Positions 34,463 to 43,143 of a stretch of 64,000 bases of DNA are shown piece by piece; position 1 is the first letter of the stretch, and every line of letters begins with the position of its first letter. Location: assembly GCF_019056515.1 (NCBI RefSeq), contig NZ_CP064873.1, positions 992,001 to 1,056,000 on the forward strand, read 5' to 3'. A program made the translations under genes and the position numbers. The notes beneath the pieces are model-generated. The model saw only the letters and a list, made by a program, of their open reading frames with translations. It was not told where the DNA came from and ran no database searches. The stretch is from Microbacterium paraoxydans (lineage in GTDB: Bacteria; Actinomycetota; Actinomycetes; Actinomycetales; Microbacteriaceae).

Positions 34463-35442
34463 CCCTCGAGGCGCAGCACGCGGCGCAGCCAGCTCTCCCG
34501 CGCGGCCACTGCGGCCCGGGAGACCTCGGCATCGGGGGAGAACCCGGAGAAGCCGTGGTAGCCGCCCGCCCAGACGTGCAGTTCGGCCTGCCCGCCCGTG
34601 GCCCAGATCCGCGACGCGTAGTCGACGGCCTCGTCGCGGAAGGTCTCCGCGGCGCCCACCTCGATGAACGCCGGGGCGAGTCCCGATAGATCCGTGGCCC
34701 GGGCCGGTGCCGTGTACGGCGACACGCGGTCGGTGAACCGGTCGGCTCCGGCGATCGCGTCCCACGCGGTGTCGTTGTTGTTCCGGTCCCAGGCGCCGAA
34801 GCCGTCGTACTGGCGGCTCGACGGGGTCTCGTTGCGGTCGTCGAGCATCGGGCAGCCGAGGAGTTGCCCGGCCAGCCGGGGCCCGCCGCGGACACGGGAG
34901 AGCAGCGCGACCGCCGCCGAGAGCCCGCCCCCGGCGCTCTGCCCGGAGGCGATGATGCGGGAGGTGTCGATGCCGAGCTCGTCGGCTTGGGCGACCATCC
35001 ACTCCAGCGCCGCGTAGCAGTCCTCCGCCTGTGCCGGTCCGGGGTGCTCGGGGGCGAGGCGGTACTCGACCGCGACCCCGACGACGCCGTGCCGCTCGGC
35101 GAGGTCGATGAGCTCGGCGGTGCCGAAGAAGCGCGTGCCGAGCACCATGCCGCCGCCGTGGATCGACAGCACCGCCGGTGCCGGGTCCGTGGGCGCCGGC
35201 GCCGGGCGCACGACCGTGATCTCGAGGTCCGGAGCCCCGACGGGGCCGGGAATGACCCGGTCCTCCCAGGTCACGGCGCGACCGTCCGCCTGCACGGCCA
35301 TCGGCGGGATGATCGTGGCGAAGTGGTCGCGGTTGGCGTGGATCGTGTCCGCGCGCAGCGGGATGACCTCCACGAGGTCGACGAAGGCGTCGAGTCCGGC
35401 GACGAGCTCCGGGTCGTAGGGCACCGGCTCCGGCGTGCTCAT
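34459..35442 (-). CDS. HSL-family alpha/beta hydrolase (esterase), copy 2
   Basis: 327 residues. The oxyanion-hole HGGG, nucleophile in GQSAGGG and catalytic His in GGYHGF identify the hormone-sensitive-lipase (family IV) carboxylesterases; the acid residue is probably in the ETFRDE region. It hydrolyses short to medium esters in the cytoplasm. About half the residues appear shared with the adjacent upstream esterase, from which it is coupled by an ATGA overlap, suggesting a local duplication. Substrate unknown. Confidence 0.88.
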   Translation of the reverse strand: MSTPEPVPYDPELVAGLDAFVDLVEVIPLRADTIHANRDHFATIIPPMAVQADGRAVTWEDRVIPGPVGAPDLEITVVRPAPAPTDPAPAVLSIHGGGMVLGTRFFGTAELIDLAERHGVVGVAVEYRLAPEHPGPAQAEDCYAALEWMVAQADELGIDTSRIIASGQSAGGGLSAAVALLSRVRGGPRLAGQLLGCPMLDDRNETPSSRQYDGFGAWDRNNNDTAWDAIAGADRFTDRVSPYTAPARATDLSGLAPAFIEVGAAETFRDEAVDYASRIWATGGQAELHVWAGGYHGFSGFSPDAEVSRAAVAARESWLRRVLRLEG

Positions 35443-36410
35443 GCGGCGGCCCGCCAGATCCGTCGCAGCCAGGAGGCACGGGCGGCGAGGGCGGCGCGGG
35501 TGATCTCGGCCTCCGGCATGTACATGTCGAAGCCGTGGGCGCCGCCGCCCCAGACGTGCAGTTCGGCCTGTCCGCCGGTCTCCCAGATCCGGAGGGCGTA
35601 CGCGGTGTCCTCGTCGCGGAACATCTCCGCCTCGCCGACCTCGATGTACGCGGGCGGGAGGCCGGAGACGTCCGTCGCGCGGCTCGGCGCGGCGTAGGCC
35701 GGGGCCTCGGTGCTGAACGCGAGCTCCTCGCCGAGGACGCATGACCAGGCGAGGAGGTTCATGTCGCGCTGCCAGGTGCCGATGCCGTCATACTGCCGAC
35801 TGGCGACCGTGGTGTTGGTGTTGTCGATCATGGGGCACAGCAGCAGCTGCCCGGCCATGACAGGGCCCCGCCGATCACGCGCCAGCAGGGCGACGGCCGC
35901 AGTGAGACCGCCGCCCGCGCTGCCTCCGCCCACGACGATGCGCGCGGGGTCGATGCCGAGCTCCGCGGCGTGGGCGTGCGTCCACACGAAGGCCGCGTAG
36001 CAGTCCTCCACGCCCGCGGGGTACGGGTCCTCCGGTGCGAGACGGTACTCGACGTTCACGGCCACGACGCCGTGCTCCGCGACGATGTCGACGACCCGCG
36101 CCGTCTCCCACGAGCGGTGGCCGACGATCATGCCGCCGCCGTGGATGTTCACGAAGCCCGGGAGCGTCGAGGTCTCGGAACCGGTGGGGCGGAAGATCGT
36201 GACCTCGATGTCCGGGGCTCCGGGCGGGCCGGGGATGACGCGGTCCTCCCACGTGATGTCCCGGCCGGCGATCACGGTGTCGTTGTCCGGGAACATCCGG
36301 TCGACGCCGTCGCGCGGCAGGGTTTCGCGGGTGAGCGCGGGCTGCGGGTTCTTCGCGATCTCGTCGAGCACGGCCTGCACGTCGGGATCGAAGGGGACGG
36401 GGATGGTCAT
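35439..36410 (-). CDS. HSL-family alpha/beta hydrolase (esterase), copy 1
   Basis: 323 residues with HGGGMIVG (oxyanion hole), GGGSAGGG (nucleophile Ser) and GGGAHGFDMY (His). GAGGAGAACC precedes the ATG at 36410; the longer in-frame reading runs through the aldo/keto reductase and is a shadow. It shares TWEDRVIPGP, VEYRLAPE and SRQYDG with its downstream neighbour. The tandem pair within a dehydrogenase operon suggests an ester or lactone intermediate. Confidence 0.88.
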   Translation of the reverse strand: MTIPVPFDPDVQAVLDEIAKNPQPALTRETLPRDGVDRMFPDNDTVIAGRDITWEDRVIPGPPGAPDIEVTIFRPTGSETSTLPGFVNIHGGGMIVGHRSWETARVVDIVAEHGVVAVNVEYRLAPEDPYPAGVEDCYAAFVWTHAHAAELGIDPARIVVGGGSAGGGLTAAVALLARDRRGPVMAGQLLLCPMIDNTNTTVASRQYDGIGTWQRDMNLLAWSCVLGEELAFSTEAPAYAAPSRATDVSGLPPAYIEVGEAEMFRDEDTAYALRIWETGGQAELHVWGGGAHGFDMYMPEAEITRAALAARASWLRRIWRAAA

Positions 36411-36433
36411 GGTTCTCCTCGGGTGGGACGGCG

Positions 36434-37393
36434 TCAGGGGCCTTCGGGGTCGACGACCCCGCGGTCGGCCCAGAAGGGCTCGACGAGACGGCGTAGCTCG
36501 GCGGCGCCGATGCGGTCGACGAGGGCGGCCGCGTCGAGGTTCGCCTGCAGCTGCGCGAGGCGGGAGGCGCCGAACAGGGTGGTCGTCAGGGCGGGGTGGG
36601 TGAGGGTGAAGGCGATGCCGAGCTGGGCCGGGGTCACGCCGAGGTCCTCCGCGACCGCGGTGAACGCAGGGACGTCGGCGATGATCCGCTCGCGGATGTC
36701 GCCGGGGTCGCGCCCGATCTGCCTGTCGCCGTTCACCGTCCCGGCGAGGATCCCGCCCTCCAGGCAGTCCGAGGCCTGCAGCGTGAGGCCCTGCTCCCAG
36801 AGGCGCGCGAACGGCTCGCCGTCCGGGATCGACCGGCGCGAGACGCTGTACTTGAGCTGCGCGATCTGCGGACCGGGCACGCCTTCCGCGGCGGCGAGGT
36901 CGATCAGGGTCTGGATGCTCCCCGCCGACCAGTTGTTCACGCCCCACGCGCGGATGAGGCCGGCGTCGGTGAGGGCGGCGAGGTCGAGCACGAGATCGCG
37001 CAGCTCGAGGTCGTCGCGGCGCAGGTCGCCGAGGATCACGAGGTCGGCGTGCTCCGTGCCCACCCGCATCAGGGCGTTCTCGAGCTGCGGGCGGAAGCCG
37101 TCGGCGCCGAAGGCCTCCAGCCAGAGCTTCGACGACAGCAGCCACTCCTCCCGGCGCAGCCCCGCCGCGCGCACCATCGCCGAGAAGATCACGTCGGTGA
37201 AGACGGGCGGGGCGCCGGGTGCGGAGTACACGCCCACATCGAAGAGGTTCACGCCACGGTCGGTGGCCTCGCGCAGGAGTGCGACCGCGTCGGCGAAGTC
37301 CATGCGGTCGTAGGTGTGCCACGAGCCCAGCGAGAACAGGGAGGCATGCAGGCCGCTGCGGCCGATCTCGCGAAGGGGGAGGGGAGTGGTCAT
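36434..37393 (-). CDS. Aldo/keto reductase-like protein lacking the catalytic His
   Basis: 319 residues, AKR barrel. Asp and Tyr are in FDVGVY and the Lys in SSKLWLE, but the position of the tetrad His (QxHRxD in normal members) reads VILGDL, a Gly. The homologue at 39.4 kb has the same change. Loss of this His lowers or redirects carbonyl reduction in characterised AKRs. It lies 8 bp after the Zn-alcohol dehydrogenase and 23 bp before the first esterase. Confidence 0.85.
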   Translation of the reverse strand: MTTPLPLREIGRSGLHASLFSLGSWHTYDRMDFADAVALLREATDRGVNLFDVGVYSAPGAPPVFTDVIFSAMVRAAGLRREEWLLSSKLWLEAFGADGFRPQLENALMRVGTEHADLVILGDLRRDDLELRDLVLDLAALTDAGLIRAWGVNNWSAGSIQTLIDLAAAEGVPGPQIAQLKYSVSRRSIPDGEPFARLWEQGLTLQASDCLEGGILAGTVNGDRQIGRDPGDIRERIIADVPAFTAVAEDLGVTPAQLGIAFTLTHPALTTTLFGASRLAQLQANLDAAALVDRIGAAELRRLVEPFWADRGVVDPEGP

Positions 37394-37401
37394 GATGCTC
37401 C

Positions 37402-38502
37402 TCAGAGGCTCGGGTCGATGACGGCCTTGACCTCATCGAGGTGGTGCATGTGGGCGATCTTCGCGGAGGCGTCGGCGAGTCCGACCGGGGCGCTGAACAG
37501 GTCGTCCCACGGGAAGCGGTCGGCGAAGGCCGTGAAGAAGTCGATCGCGCGGGCGTAGTCGGAGATGTCGCCGTTGAGCGAGCCGACCACCGTGAGCTCC
37601 TTGCCCATGATCGTGCTGAGGGCGAAGCCGTCTCCGGCGGGGCCGGTCGAGCCGACGATCGCGACGGTGCCGCGCTGGGCGGCCATGCCGACCGCGTCCG
37701 GCCCGACGCTCGGGGCGCCCGCGAAGTCGAACACGTGGTCCGCCCCCTGGTCTCCGGTCAGCGCCAGGACCTGGTCGACGACGGGTCCGTCGCGGAAGTC
37801 CACGACGGCGTCGGCGCCGAAGCGGGCGGCGAGCTCCAGACGGGCCGCGGGAGCGCCGACGGTGATGACCTGCCCGGCACCCGCGATCTTCGCGACTGCC
37901 GTGGCGAAGATGCCGAGGGCGCCGGAGCCCTGCACCACCACGCGGGAGCCGGGGCGGATGCGGCCGGCCCGCTCGAACGCGCGGAGGACGGTCTTCGCGG
38001 CGCAGCCTGCCATGGAGGCCCAGGTGTCCTTCACCGCCGCCGGGAGCAGGAGCTTGGCGGCACCCGGGGTCACGTACGCGTACTCGGAGAGCCCGGCCGT
38101 CGCGAACGGCGGCACGTCGGCGCGCTGGAGGAAGCCGTAGCCGCGGCGGGAGCAGGCGACCGGTTCCCGCAGCACGACGCACCCGTGGCACTCGCCGCAG
38201 GTGGACTCCGACCAGCCGATCCGGTCGCCAGGGGAGAGCGGGCGGCCGAGCGCGTCGCGGGTGTCGGGTCCGGTGGCCACGATCTCGCCGACCATCTCGT
38301 GACCGAGGACCATGGGCAGCATGCCGGGGAACGACATCCTCCCCTCCCAGATCTCGATGTCCGTGCCGCACAGCGTGGTGCAGGCGATGCGGACGAGGGC
38401 GGCGCCGGGTTCGATCTCGGCGGGCAGCGGGAGATCCTGCAGGGTGAGCGGCTCGCCGTGCGCGGTGAGCACCGCGGCGCGGGTGGTGGTGGGGAGGGTC
38501 AT
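37402..38502 (-). CDS. Zinc-dependent medium-chain alcohol dehydrogenase
   Basis: 366 residues. Catalytic zinc ligands sit in CTTLCGTD and GHE; the structural zinc site CGECHGC with a fourth Cys nine residues later is intact. The Rossmann motif GSGALGIFA is near residue 190. Family members such as threonine or sorbitol dehydrogenase oxidise secondary alcohols with NAD(P). It is the second gene of the minus-strand operon; the 95-bp gap before it contains a solo 58-bp palindrome. Confidence 0.9.
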   Translation of the reverse strand: MTLPTTTRAAVLTAHGEPLTLQDLPLPAEIEPGAALVRIACTTLCGTDIEIWEGRMSFPGMLPMVLGHEMVGEIVATGPDTRDALGRPLSPGDRIGWSESTCGECHGCVVLREPVACSRRGYGFLQRADVPPFATAGLSEYAYVTPGAAKLLLPAAVKDTWASMAGCAAKTVLRAFERAGRIRPGSRVVVQGSGALGIFATAVAKIAGAGQVITVGAPAARLELAARFGADAVVDFRDGPVVDQVLALTGDQGADHVFDFAGAPSVGPDAVGMAAQRGTVAIVGSTGPAGDGFALSTIMGKELTVVGSLNGDISDYARAIDFFTAFADRFPWDDLFSAPVGLADASAKIAHMHHLDEVKAVIDPSL

Positions 38503-38524
38503 GGTTCTCCAGTCGCGGGGCGGG

Positions 38525-38582
38525 TGGCGGGATCGAAGACGGTCCTCCGCGGTGCCCGGGAGGGGCGGAATCGATCCCGCAC
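38525..38582. repeat. Solo 58-bp palindromic element
   Basis: Starts TGGCGGGATCGAAG and ends CGATCCCGCAC, exactly 58 bp, matching the array units in length and termini. It fills most of the gap between the SDR and alcohol dehydrogenase genes. Confidence 0.75.
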
Positions 38583-38597
38583 GGAGGGGGTCGGGGG

Positions 38598-39332
38598 TCA
38601 GACGAGGAGCTGGCCGCCGTCGACGGGGACCGAGACCCCGGTGATGTGGCTGGCGGCCTCGCTCGCGAGGAACAGCACGAGCGGGGTGACCTGGTCGACC
38701 TCGGCGATGGTGCCGAGCGGGATGCGCGACTCCCACGCGGCGCGGGCGTCCGGGTTCGAGGCGAATCCGGCGGTCAGGGGCGTGAGCACGGGGCCGGGGG
38801 CGACGGCGTTGACCCGCACCCCGGAGCCGGCGAGCTCGATGGCCGCCGTCCGGGTGAGCGCGTCGACCGCGGCCTTCGTGGCCTCGTAGTGCCCGAGGCC
38901 GGGAGTGGGCTGCCGGGCGCCGATCGAGGAGATGTTGACGATGGCCCCGTGGCCGGCCGTGGCGAGCAGCCCGCCGAAGACCCGCAGCATGAGGAACGTG
39001 CCGCGGACGTTGACCCGCAGGGCCGCATCGACCGCGTCGACCGCGACCTCCTGGAGCGTTCCCCCGCCGGCGACGACGCCGGCGTTGTTGACGAGGACGT
39101 CGAGACCGCCGGACTCGCGGATCCGTCCGGCCGCCGCCTGCACCGACGCTTCGTCGCCGATGTCGAGGGGGAGGGCGGTGGCGCCGATCTCGGCGGCGAC
39201 GGCTGCCGCGGCGCCCTCGTCCACGTCACCGATGAACACCTCGTCGCCTGCAGCGCGGAAGGCGGTGGCGATGCCGCGGCCGAGCCCGGAGGCTCCTCCG
39301 GTGACGAGGATACGGCGCGGGGAAGCGGTCAT
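38598..39332 (-). CDS. Short-chain dehydrogenase/reductase
   Basis: 244 residues. TGGASGLG (cofactor), NNAG, the catalytic Ser in NISS and YEATK are all intact; the C-terminus ITGVSVPVDGG is typical. GTGAGGACGACC precedes the ATG at 39332. It is the promoter-proximal gene of the minus-strand operon that continues through ADH, AKR, two esterases and the MFS exporter, starting from the palindromic site at 39378-39393. Confidence 0.9.
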   Translation of the reverse strand: MTASPRRILVTGGASGLGRGIATAFRAAGDEVFIGDVDEGAAAAVAAEIGATALPLDIGDEASVQAAAGRIRESGGLDVLVNNAGVVAGGGTLQEVAVDAVDAALRVNVRGTFLMLRVFGGLLATAGHGAIVNISSIGARQPTPGLGHYEATKAAVDALTRTAAIELAGSGVRVNAVAPGPVLTPLTAGFASNPDARAAWESRIPLGTIAEVDQVTPLVLFLASEAASHITGVSVPVDGGQLLV

Positions 39333-39377
39333 GGTCGTCCTCACTGACGGGTGTTCTGATGGGATTCCTCCGTTATA

Positions 39378-39393
39378 TTCTACAAACATAGAA
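39378..39393. promoter_or_regulatory. Regulon operator site 1 (TTCTAC-AAAC-ATAGAA)
   Basis: A 16-bp near-perfect palindrome between the divergent SDR operon and the + strand aldo/keto reductase. On the minus strand TAGAAT within it can serve as a -10 box. It matches three more sites at 41428, 48107 and 50565. Confidence 0.65.
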
Positions 39394-39432
39394 AAATACA
39401 ACCCCGTGCCCCGAGACGGCGAAGGAGCCCTC

Positions 39433-40395
39433 ATGCCTGATGCGACATACCCCCGCAAGCCGCTGTCTCCGGGAGGCGCGACGGTGCCGCCGCTCGCCCT
39501 CGGATCGTGGAACACCTGGGATCGCATGGAGTTCGACGACGCCGTGCAGCTCATCCACCGGGCGGTCGAGCTCGACGCCGGATTCTTCGACATCGCGTAC
39601 TACAACATGGGACCGCACGCCGAGAACTCACGGACCGACATCCTCTTCGGGGAGGCCTTTCGCGCGAGCGGGGTGGACCGTGCCGACGTCGTGCTGTGCG
39701 GCAAGCTCTGGCTCTGGGACTGGCCGAACCAGGGCTTCCGTGGGCAGATCGAGGAGTCGCTCGAGCGGGCCGGCCTCGACCGCTTCGACACCCTCGTGGT
39801 GGGGGACTACCTCGACGCCCCGGACATGCCGCGACTCGTCGCCGACGTGAACGCCCTCCTCGTGGACGGCCTGGTCGACTCGTGGGGGATCAACAACTGG
39901 CGGATCGCGGACACCAGGGCGGCGCTCGCCGAGGCGGACGCGCAGGGGCTGATCGGCCCCGCGTTCGCGCAGCTCAAGTACGGCATCGCCCGACGGGCCA
40001 TGGCGGAGGGTGACGCGTACGGCCCGCTGTTCGCCGACGGAACCCTCGCGCTGCAGGCCTCGGACGTGTTCGAGGGCGGAATCCTCGCCACGGGACGGAT
40101 GCCTCAGCGCAAGATCGGTGCCGATGTCGGGGGTATCCGCGAGCGGATCCTCGCCGTGTACCCCGAGGTCGCGCGGGTCGCGGGGGAGTTCGGGGTGACC
40201 CCGGCCGCCCTCGGCATCGCCTTCTGTCTGGCGAACCCCGCGACGGCCACCGTGCTCTTCGGTGCCTCCCGCGTCGCGCAGCTCGAGGAGAACCACGCCG
40301 CCCTCGCCCTCGCCCGCGACCACGGAGCCGAGGTCCGCGCCGCCCTCGCCGACTGCCGCGTCGACCACGCCGTCCGGCCCGACGGCACCTGGTGA
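39433..40395 (+). CDS. Aldo/keto reductase-like protein lacking the catalytic His
   Basis: 320 residues, homologous to the protein at 36.4 kb. Asp and Tyr lie in FFDIAYY and Lys in CGKLWLW; the tetrad His position reads LVVGDYL (Gly). LKYGIARRAMAEGD and ASDVFEGGILATG blocks are shared by the pair. GAAGGAG precedes the ATG. It is divergent from the SDR-ADH-esterase operon across a shared operator, so both AKRs should be co-expressed and may form a hetero-oligomer. Confidence 0.85.
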   Translation: MPDATYPRKPLSPGGATVPPLALGSWNTWDRMEFDDAVQLIHRAVELDAGFFDIAYYNMGPHAENSRTDILFGEAFRASGVDRADVVLCGKLWLWDWPNQGFRGQIEESLERAGLDRFDTLVVGDYLDAPDMPRLVADVNALLVDGLVDSWGINNWRIADTRAALAEADAQGLIGPAFAQLKYGIARRAMAEGDAYGPLFADGTLALQASDVFEGGILATGRMPQRKIGADVGGIRERILAVYPEVARVAGEFGVTPAALGIAFCLANPATATVLFGASRVAQLEENHAALALARDHGAEVRAALADCRVDHAVRPDGTW

Positions 40396-40443
40396 CCTTT
40401 CGCGCCTGCCGCCGCTCCCGCCGCTCCCGCCGCTCCCGCCGGT

Positions 40444-41274
40444 GTCCGGGATCACTTCCGCACCTCCCGCGCGCCCCGCAGGCACGTTCCTGATCCCGCA
40501 CTCGCTCGCCCTCGCGTCCCACTCCGCGTGCGGGATCACTTCCGCACCTCCCGCGCGCCCCGCAGGCACCTTTCCGATCCCGCACGGTGTGACCTACTGC
40601 GTCCCGGTGGGAAAACGTGCCTCGAGGAGAGAGAGTGCGCCGGGAGGCGACCCTGGTGCCCCGCCCTGTGCCCCTGAGGACCGCTTCGCCCGCGGGATCA
40701 GTTCCGCCCCTCGCGCGCGCTCTGCGGGCACGTTTGTGATCCCGTCTTGCTCCGCCTCCACCCCACCCCGCTGCGGGATCCATTCCGTGCCTCTCCGACG
40801 GCCCGCTGGCACGTTTCTGATCCCGCACGGCGTGAGGCTCCGCGCGCCGGTTCGAGAACGCGCCGCGTGGGGAGGATGTGTGGTCGATTCTGATCCCGCT
40901 TCTGGTGGCGGCTGTGGGTCCGTCGCCGAGTCTGCTGTTCCTGCACAACCGAACCGCTCTCCGGCACCCCGGATCAGAAACGCTCCTCGCCTCCGTGCTG
41001 AATCAGAAGTGCTCCTCGCCTCCGCGGCGGATCAGAAGTGCTCCTCGGATCGGGGTGGGAGGTGCGTTCTTGATCCCGGGAGGGTGGGTGTGGTCTCTCT
41101 CGGAAGCGGCAGCGGAGACCATTCCCGCCGTCACTTGCTCCGGTGCGGGGTGAAAAGGGTGCCTTGAAGGCGCCGCGGAGGGGTGTTTCTGATCCGGCCG
41201 GAGGGGTGCGCGCAGTGGCGGGATCAAGAACGGGCCCCTCGGGGAGGGGGCGGGTGCGGTATTGATCCCGGCAC
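40444..41274. repeat. Array 2 of eight 58-bp palindromic elements
   Basis: Units, each 58 bp: 40444-40501, 40528-40585, 40690-40747, 40771-40828, 40844-40901 (degenerate), 41024-41081, 41143-41200, 41217-41274. The better units open GTGCGGGATCA and close TGATCCCGCAC. Centre-to-centre steps of 73-74 and 81-85 bp recur, as in array 1. The region 40396-41540 (1.1 kb) contains no gene I can support; it holds this array, a 9-bp CCGCTCCCG run at 40411-40440, a 29-bp tandem repeat and an ACCGGC satellite. Confidence 0.85.
40971..41039. repeat. 29-bp tandem repeat, half of the 58-bp unit
   Basis: ATCAGAA recurs at 40973, 41002 and 41031 (exact 29-bp period) followed by GCTCCTCGCCTCCG. The last copy is also the left half of the 58-bp unit 41024-41081, so the block looks like iterated half-elements. 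Confidence 0.7.
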
Positions 41275-41336
41275 CGGCACCGGCACCGGTACCCGCACCG
41301 GCACCGGTACCCGCACCGGCACCGGCACAGGCACCC
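41271..41336. repeat. GCACCG/ACCGGC simple-sequence satellite
   Basis: About 66 bp of 6-bp GCACCG repeats with an 18-bp higher-order unit containing GGTACCC (twice). It directly follows the last 58-bp unit of array 2. Confidence 0.85.
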
Positions 41337-41427
41337 GGGGGGCGGGGGTGTGCGCGGGGGAGCAAGGTGCGTGCGCGCTGAGGCATCGGTCCGTGCGGCC
41401 GGGGTCGGAAACACGCTTGCGCTCTTT

Positions 41428-41443
41428 TTCCACGCATGTAGAC
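41428..41443. promoter_or_regulatory. Regulon operator site 2 (TTCCAC-GCAT-GTAGAC)
   Basis: A 16-bp imperfect palindrome 97 bp upstream of the peptide-binding-protein gene; the -10-like TAGACT (41439-41444) overlaps it. Confidence 0.65.
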
Positions 41444-41540
41444 TAACCAGCACGACACATCGAAGTGGCGTCGGTCCCGGTCCCCGGTCAGCGGCTCTTC
41501 GAACCTTCTTCACCACCCCCTGCACCCGAGAGAAGGAACC

Positions 41541-43070
41541 ATGAAACGAATGCCCCTCGCGGTCGCCGCCGCCGTCGCCGCGACCCTCGCGCTCGCCGGC
41601 TGCAGCGGCGGCGGAACGCCCTCGCCGTCCGACGGCGGTGGCGCCGAAGGCCCCGACGCCCTCAACATCGGCAACTTCCTCGATGTCACGTCGTGGGATC
41701 CGTCCCTCGCCGACATCGGCTTCGACGGCCCCTACCTGTCCGCGGTGTACGACGCCCTGATCGCCCTCGACGCCGACGGCACCCCGATCCCGTCGCTCGC
41801 GACGAAGTGGACCGTGGCCGACGACGACCTCAGCATCGACCTCGACATCCGCACCGACGCCGTGTTCAGCGACGGCACCCCGGTCGACGCCGACGCCGTC
41901 GTCGCGAGCCTCGAGTACCTCAAGGCCGGCGCCCGGTCCGGTGAGGCCTACGTCAACGCGAAGGGCTTCGAGAAGGTCGACGACGACACCGTCCGCATCG
42001 CCCTCACGCAGCGCGACGACACGATCCTCTACCTGATGGGCCTCGGCCGCAGCTACGTCATGCTCCCGGCCTCCATCGAGGCCGGCACGCTCGGCAGCGA
42101 TCCGGTCGGCTCCGGCCCCTATGTGCTCGACAGCGACACCAGCGTCGCGGGCGCCGAGTACCACTTCACCAAGACCGAGGACCACTGGGACGCGGAGACG
42201 TACCCGTTCGCCGAGCTCGCGATCTACCCGATCACCGATGCGACCGCCCGTCACAACGCGATGCTCAGCGGCCAGATCAACGTGCAGTACGGCGACGTGG
42301 CCAACCTCGACCAGGCCGAGCAGCAGGGCTGGAACACCGCCCAGCGCGTCTCCGGGTGGGCGGGCCTCGTCATCACCGACCACACCGGCGCGAAGAGCGA
42401 GCCCCTCGGCAAGCTCGAGGTGCGCCAGGCGCTGAACTACGCGTTCGACGGTGCGGCCGTCCTCGCGGCGGTCGGCAGCGGTGCGGGCGTGGCCACCAAC
42501 CAGGTGTTCCCCGACGGCGGCGACATCAACGACCCCGAGCTCAACGACGCCTACGCGTTCAACATGGACAAGGCGAAGGAGCTTCTGGCCGACGCCGGCT
42601 ACCCGGACGGCTTCGACATCTCGATGCCGATGTCCCCGATCTTCGAGATGTGGAAGCCGTCGGCCGAGCAGGCCCTCAACGAGCTCGGCATCACCGTCAC
42701 CTGGGACAACATGCAGATGCCGGACTACCAGCTCAACGCACCGAACTACCCGATGTTCATCTCCTTCCTCGCGATGGACGGCAACGACGTGGCCACCGTC
42801 TCCCGGCAGCTGACGAGCGTGCAGTGGTTCAACCCGGAGCCCGACTACGCGAAGAACGAGGTCATCGCCCCGCTCGTCGAGAAGGTGCAGACGGAGCGCG
42901 GCGACGCGCAGACCGCCGCCATCAAGGAGCTCAACGAGGCCCTCGTCGACCAGGCCTGGTGGTCGGTCTGGTACCAGGCGAACAACATCTACTACACGGC
43001 GCCCGGCATCCAGCTGCAGCCCGTCGTGGGGATGATGTTCCCGACGCTGCGGTACATCACGCAGGGCTGA
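41541..43070 (+). CDS. Peptide/opine-type ABC substrate-binding lipoprotein (SBP family 5)
   Basis: 509 residues. A signal peptide ends in lipobox LALAGC (lipidated Cys about 21), followed by a Gly/Ser/Pro linker. The SBP_bac_5 domain fills the rest with the typical GSGPYVLDS segment near residue 192. It captures ligand outside the membrane for the DppBC-DF importer downstream. GAGAAGGAACC precedes the ATG. Family ligands include di/oligopeptides, opines and other amides; the ligand here is not evident. Confidence 0.92.
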   Translation: MKRMPLAVAAAVAATLALAGCSGGGTPSPSDGGGAEGPDALNIGNFLDVTSWDPSLADIGFDGPYLSAVYDALIALDADGTPIPSLATKWTVADDDLSIDLDIRTDAVFSDGTPVDADAVVASLEYLKAGARSGEAYVNAKGFEKVDDDTVRIALTQRDDTILYLMGLGRSYVMLPASIEAGTLGSDPVGSGPYVLDSDTSVAGAEYHFTKTEDHWDAETYPFAELAIYPITDATARHNAMLSGQINVQYGDVANLDQAEQQGWNTAQRVSGWAGLVITDHTGAKSEPLGKLEVRQALNYAFDGAAVLAAVGSGAGVATNQVFPDGGDINDPELNDAYAFNMDKAKELLADAGYPDGFDISMPMSPIFEMWKPSAEQALNELGITVTWDNMQMPDYQLNAPNYPMFISFLAMDGNDVATVSRQLTSVQWFNPEPDYAKNEVIAPLVEKVQTERGDAQTAAIKELNEALVDQAWWSVWYQANNIYYTAPGIQLQPVVGMMFPTLRYITQG

Positions 43071-43143
43071 ACGCCCGCCGGGGCGGTCGCGACGCGGCCG
43101 CCCCGGCACCCCTTCCCCTCCTCCTCACCCTCGAGAGGCCCCC

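Noticed and set aside
41271..41336. GCACCG repeat as a coding low-complexity region or replication origin
   Set aside because: No supporting frame, ribosome site or DnaA boxes; it looks like a simple satellite next to the palindrome array.
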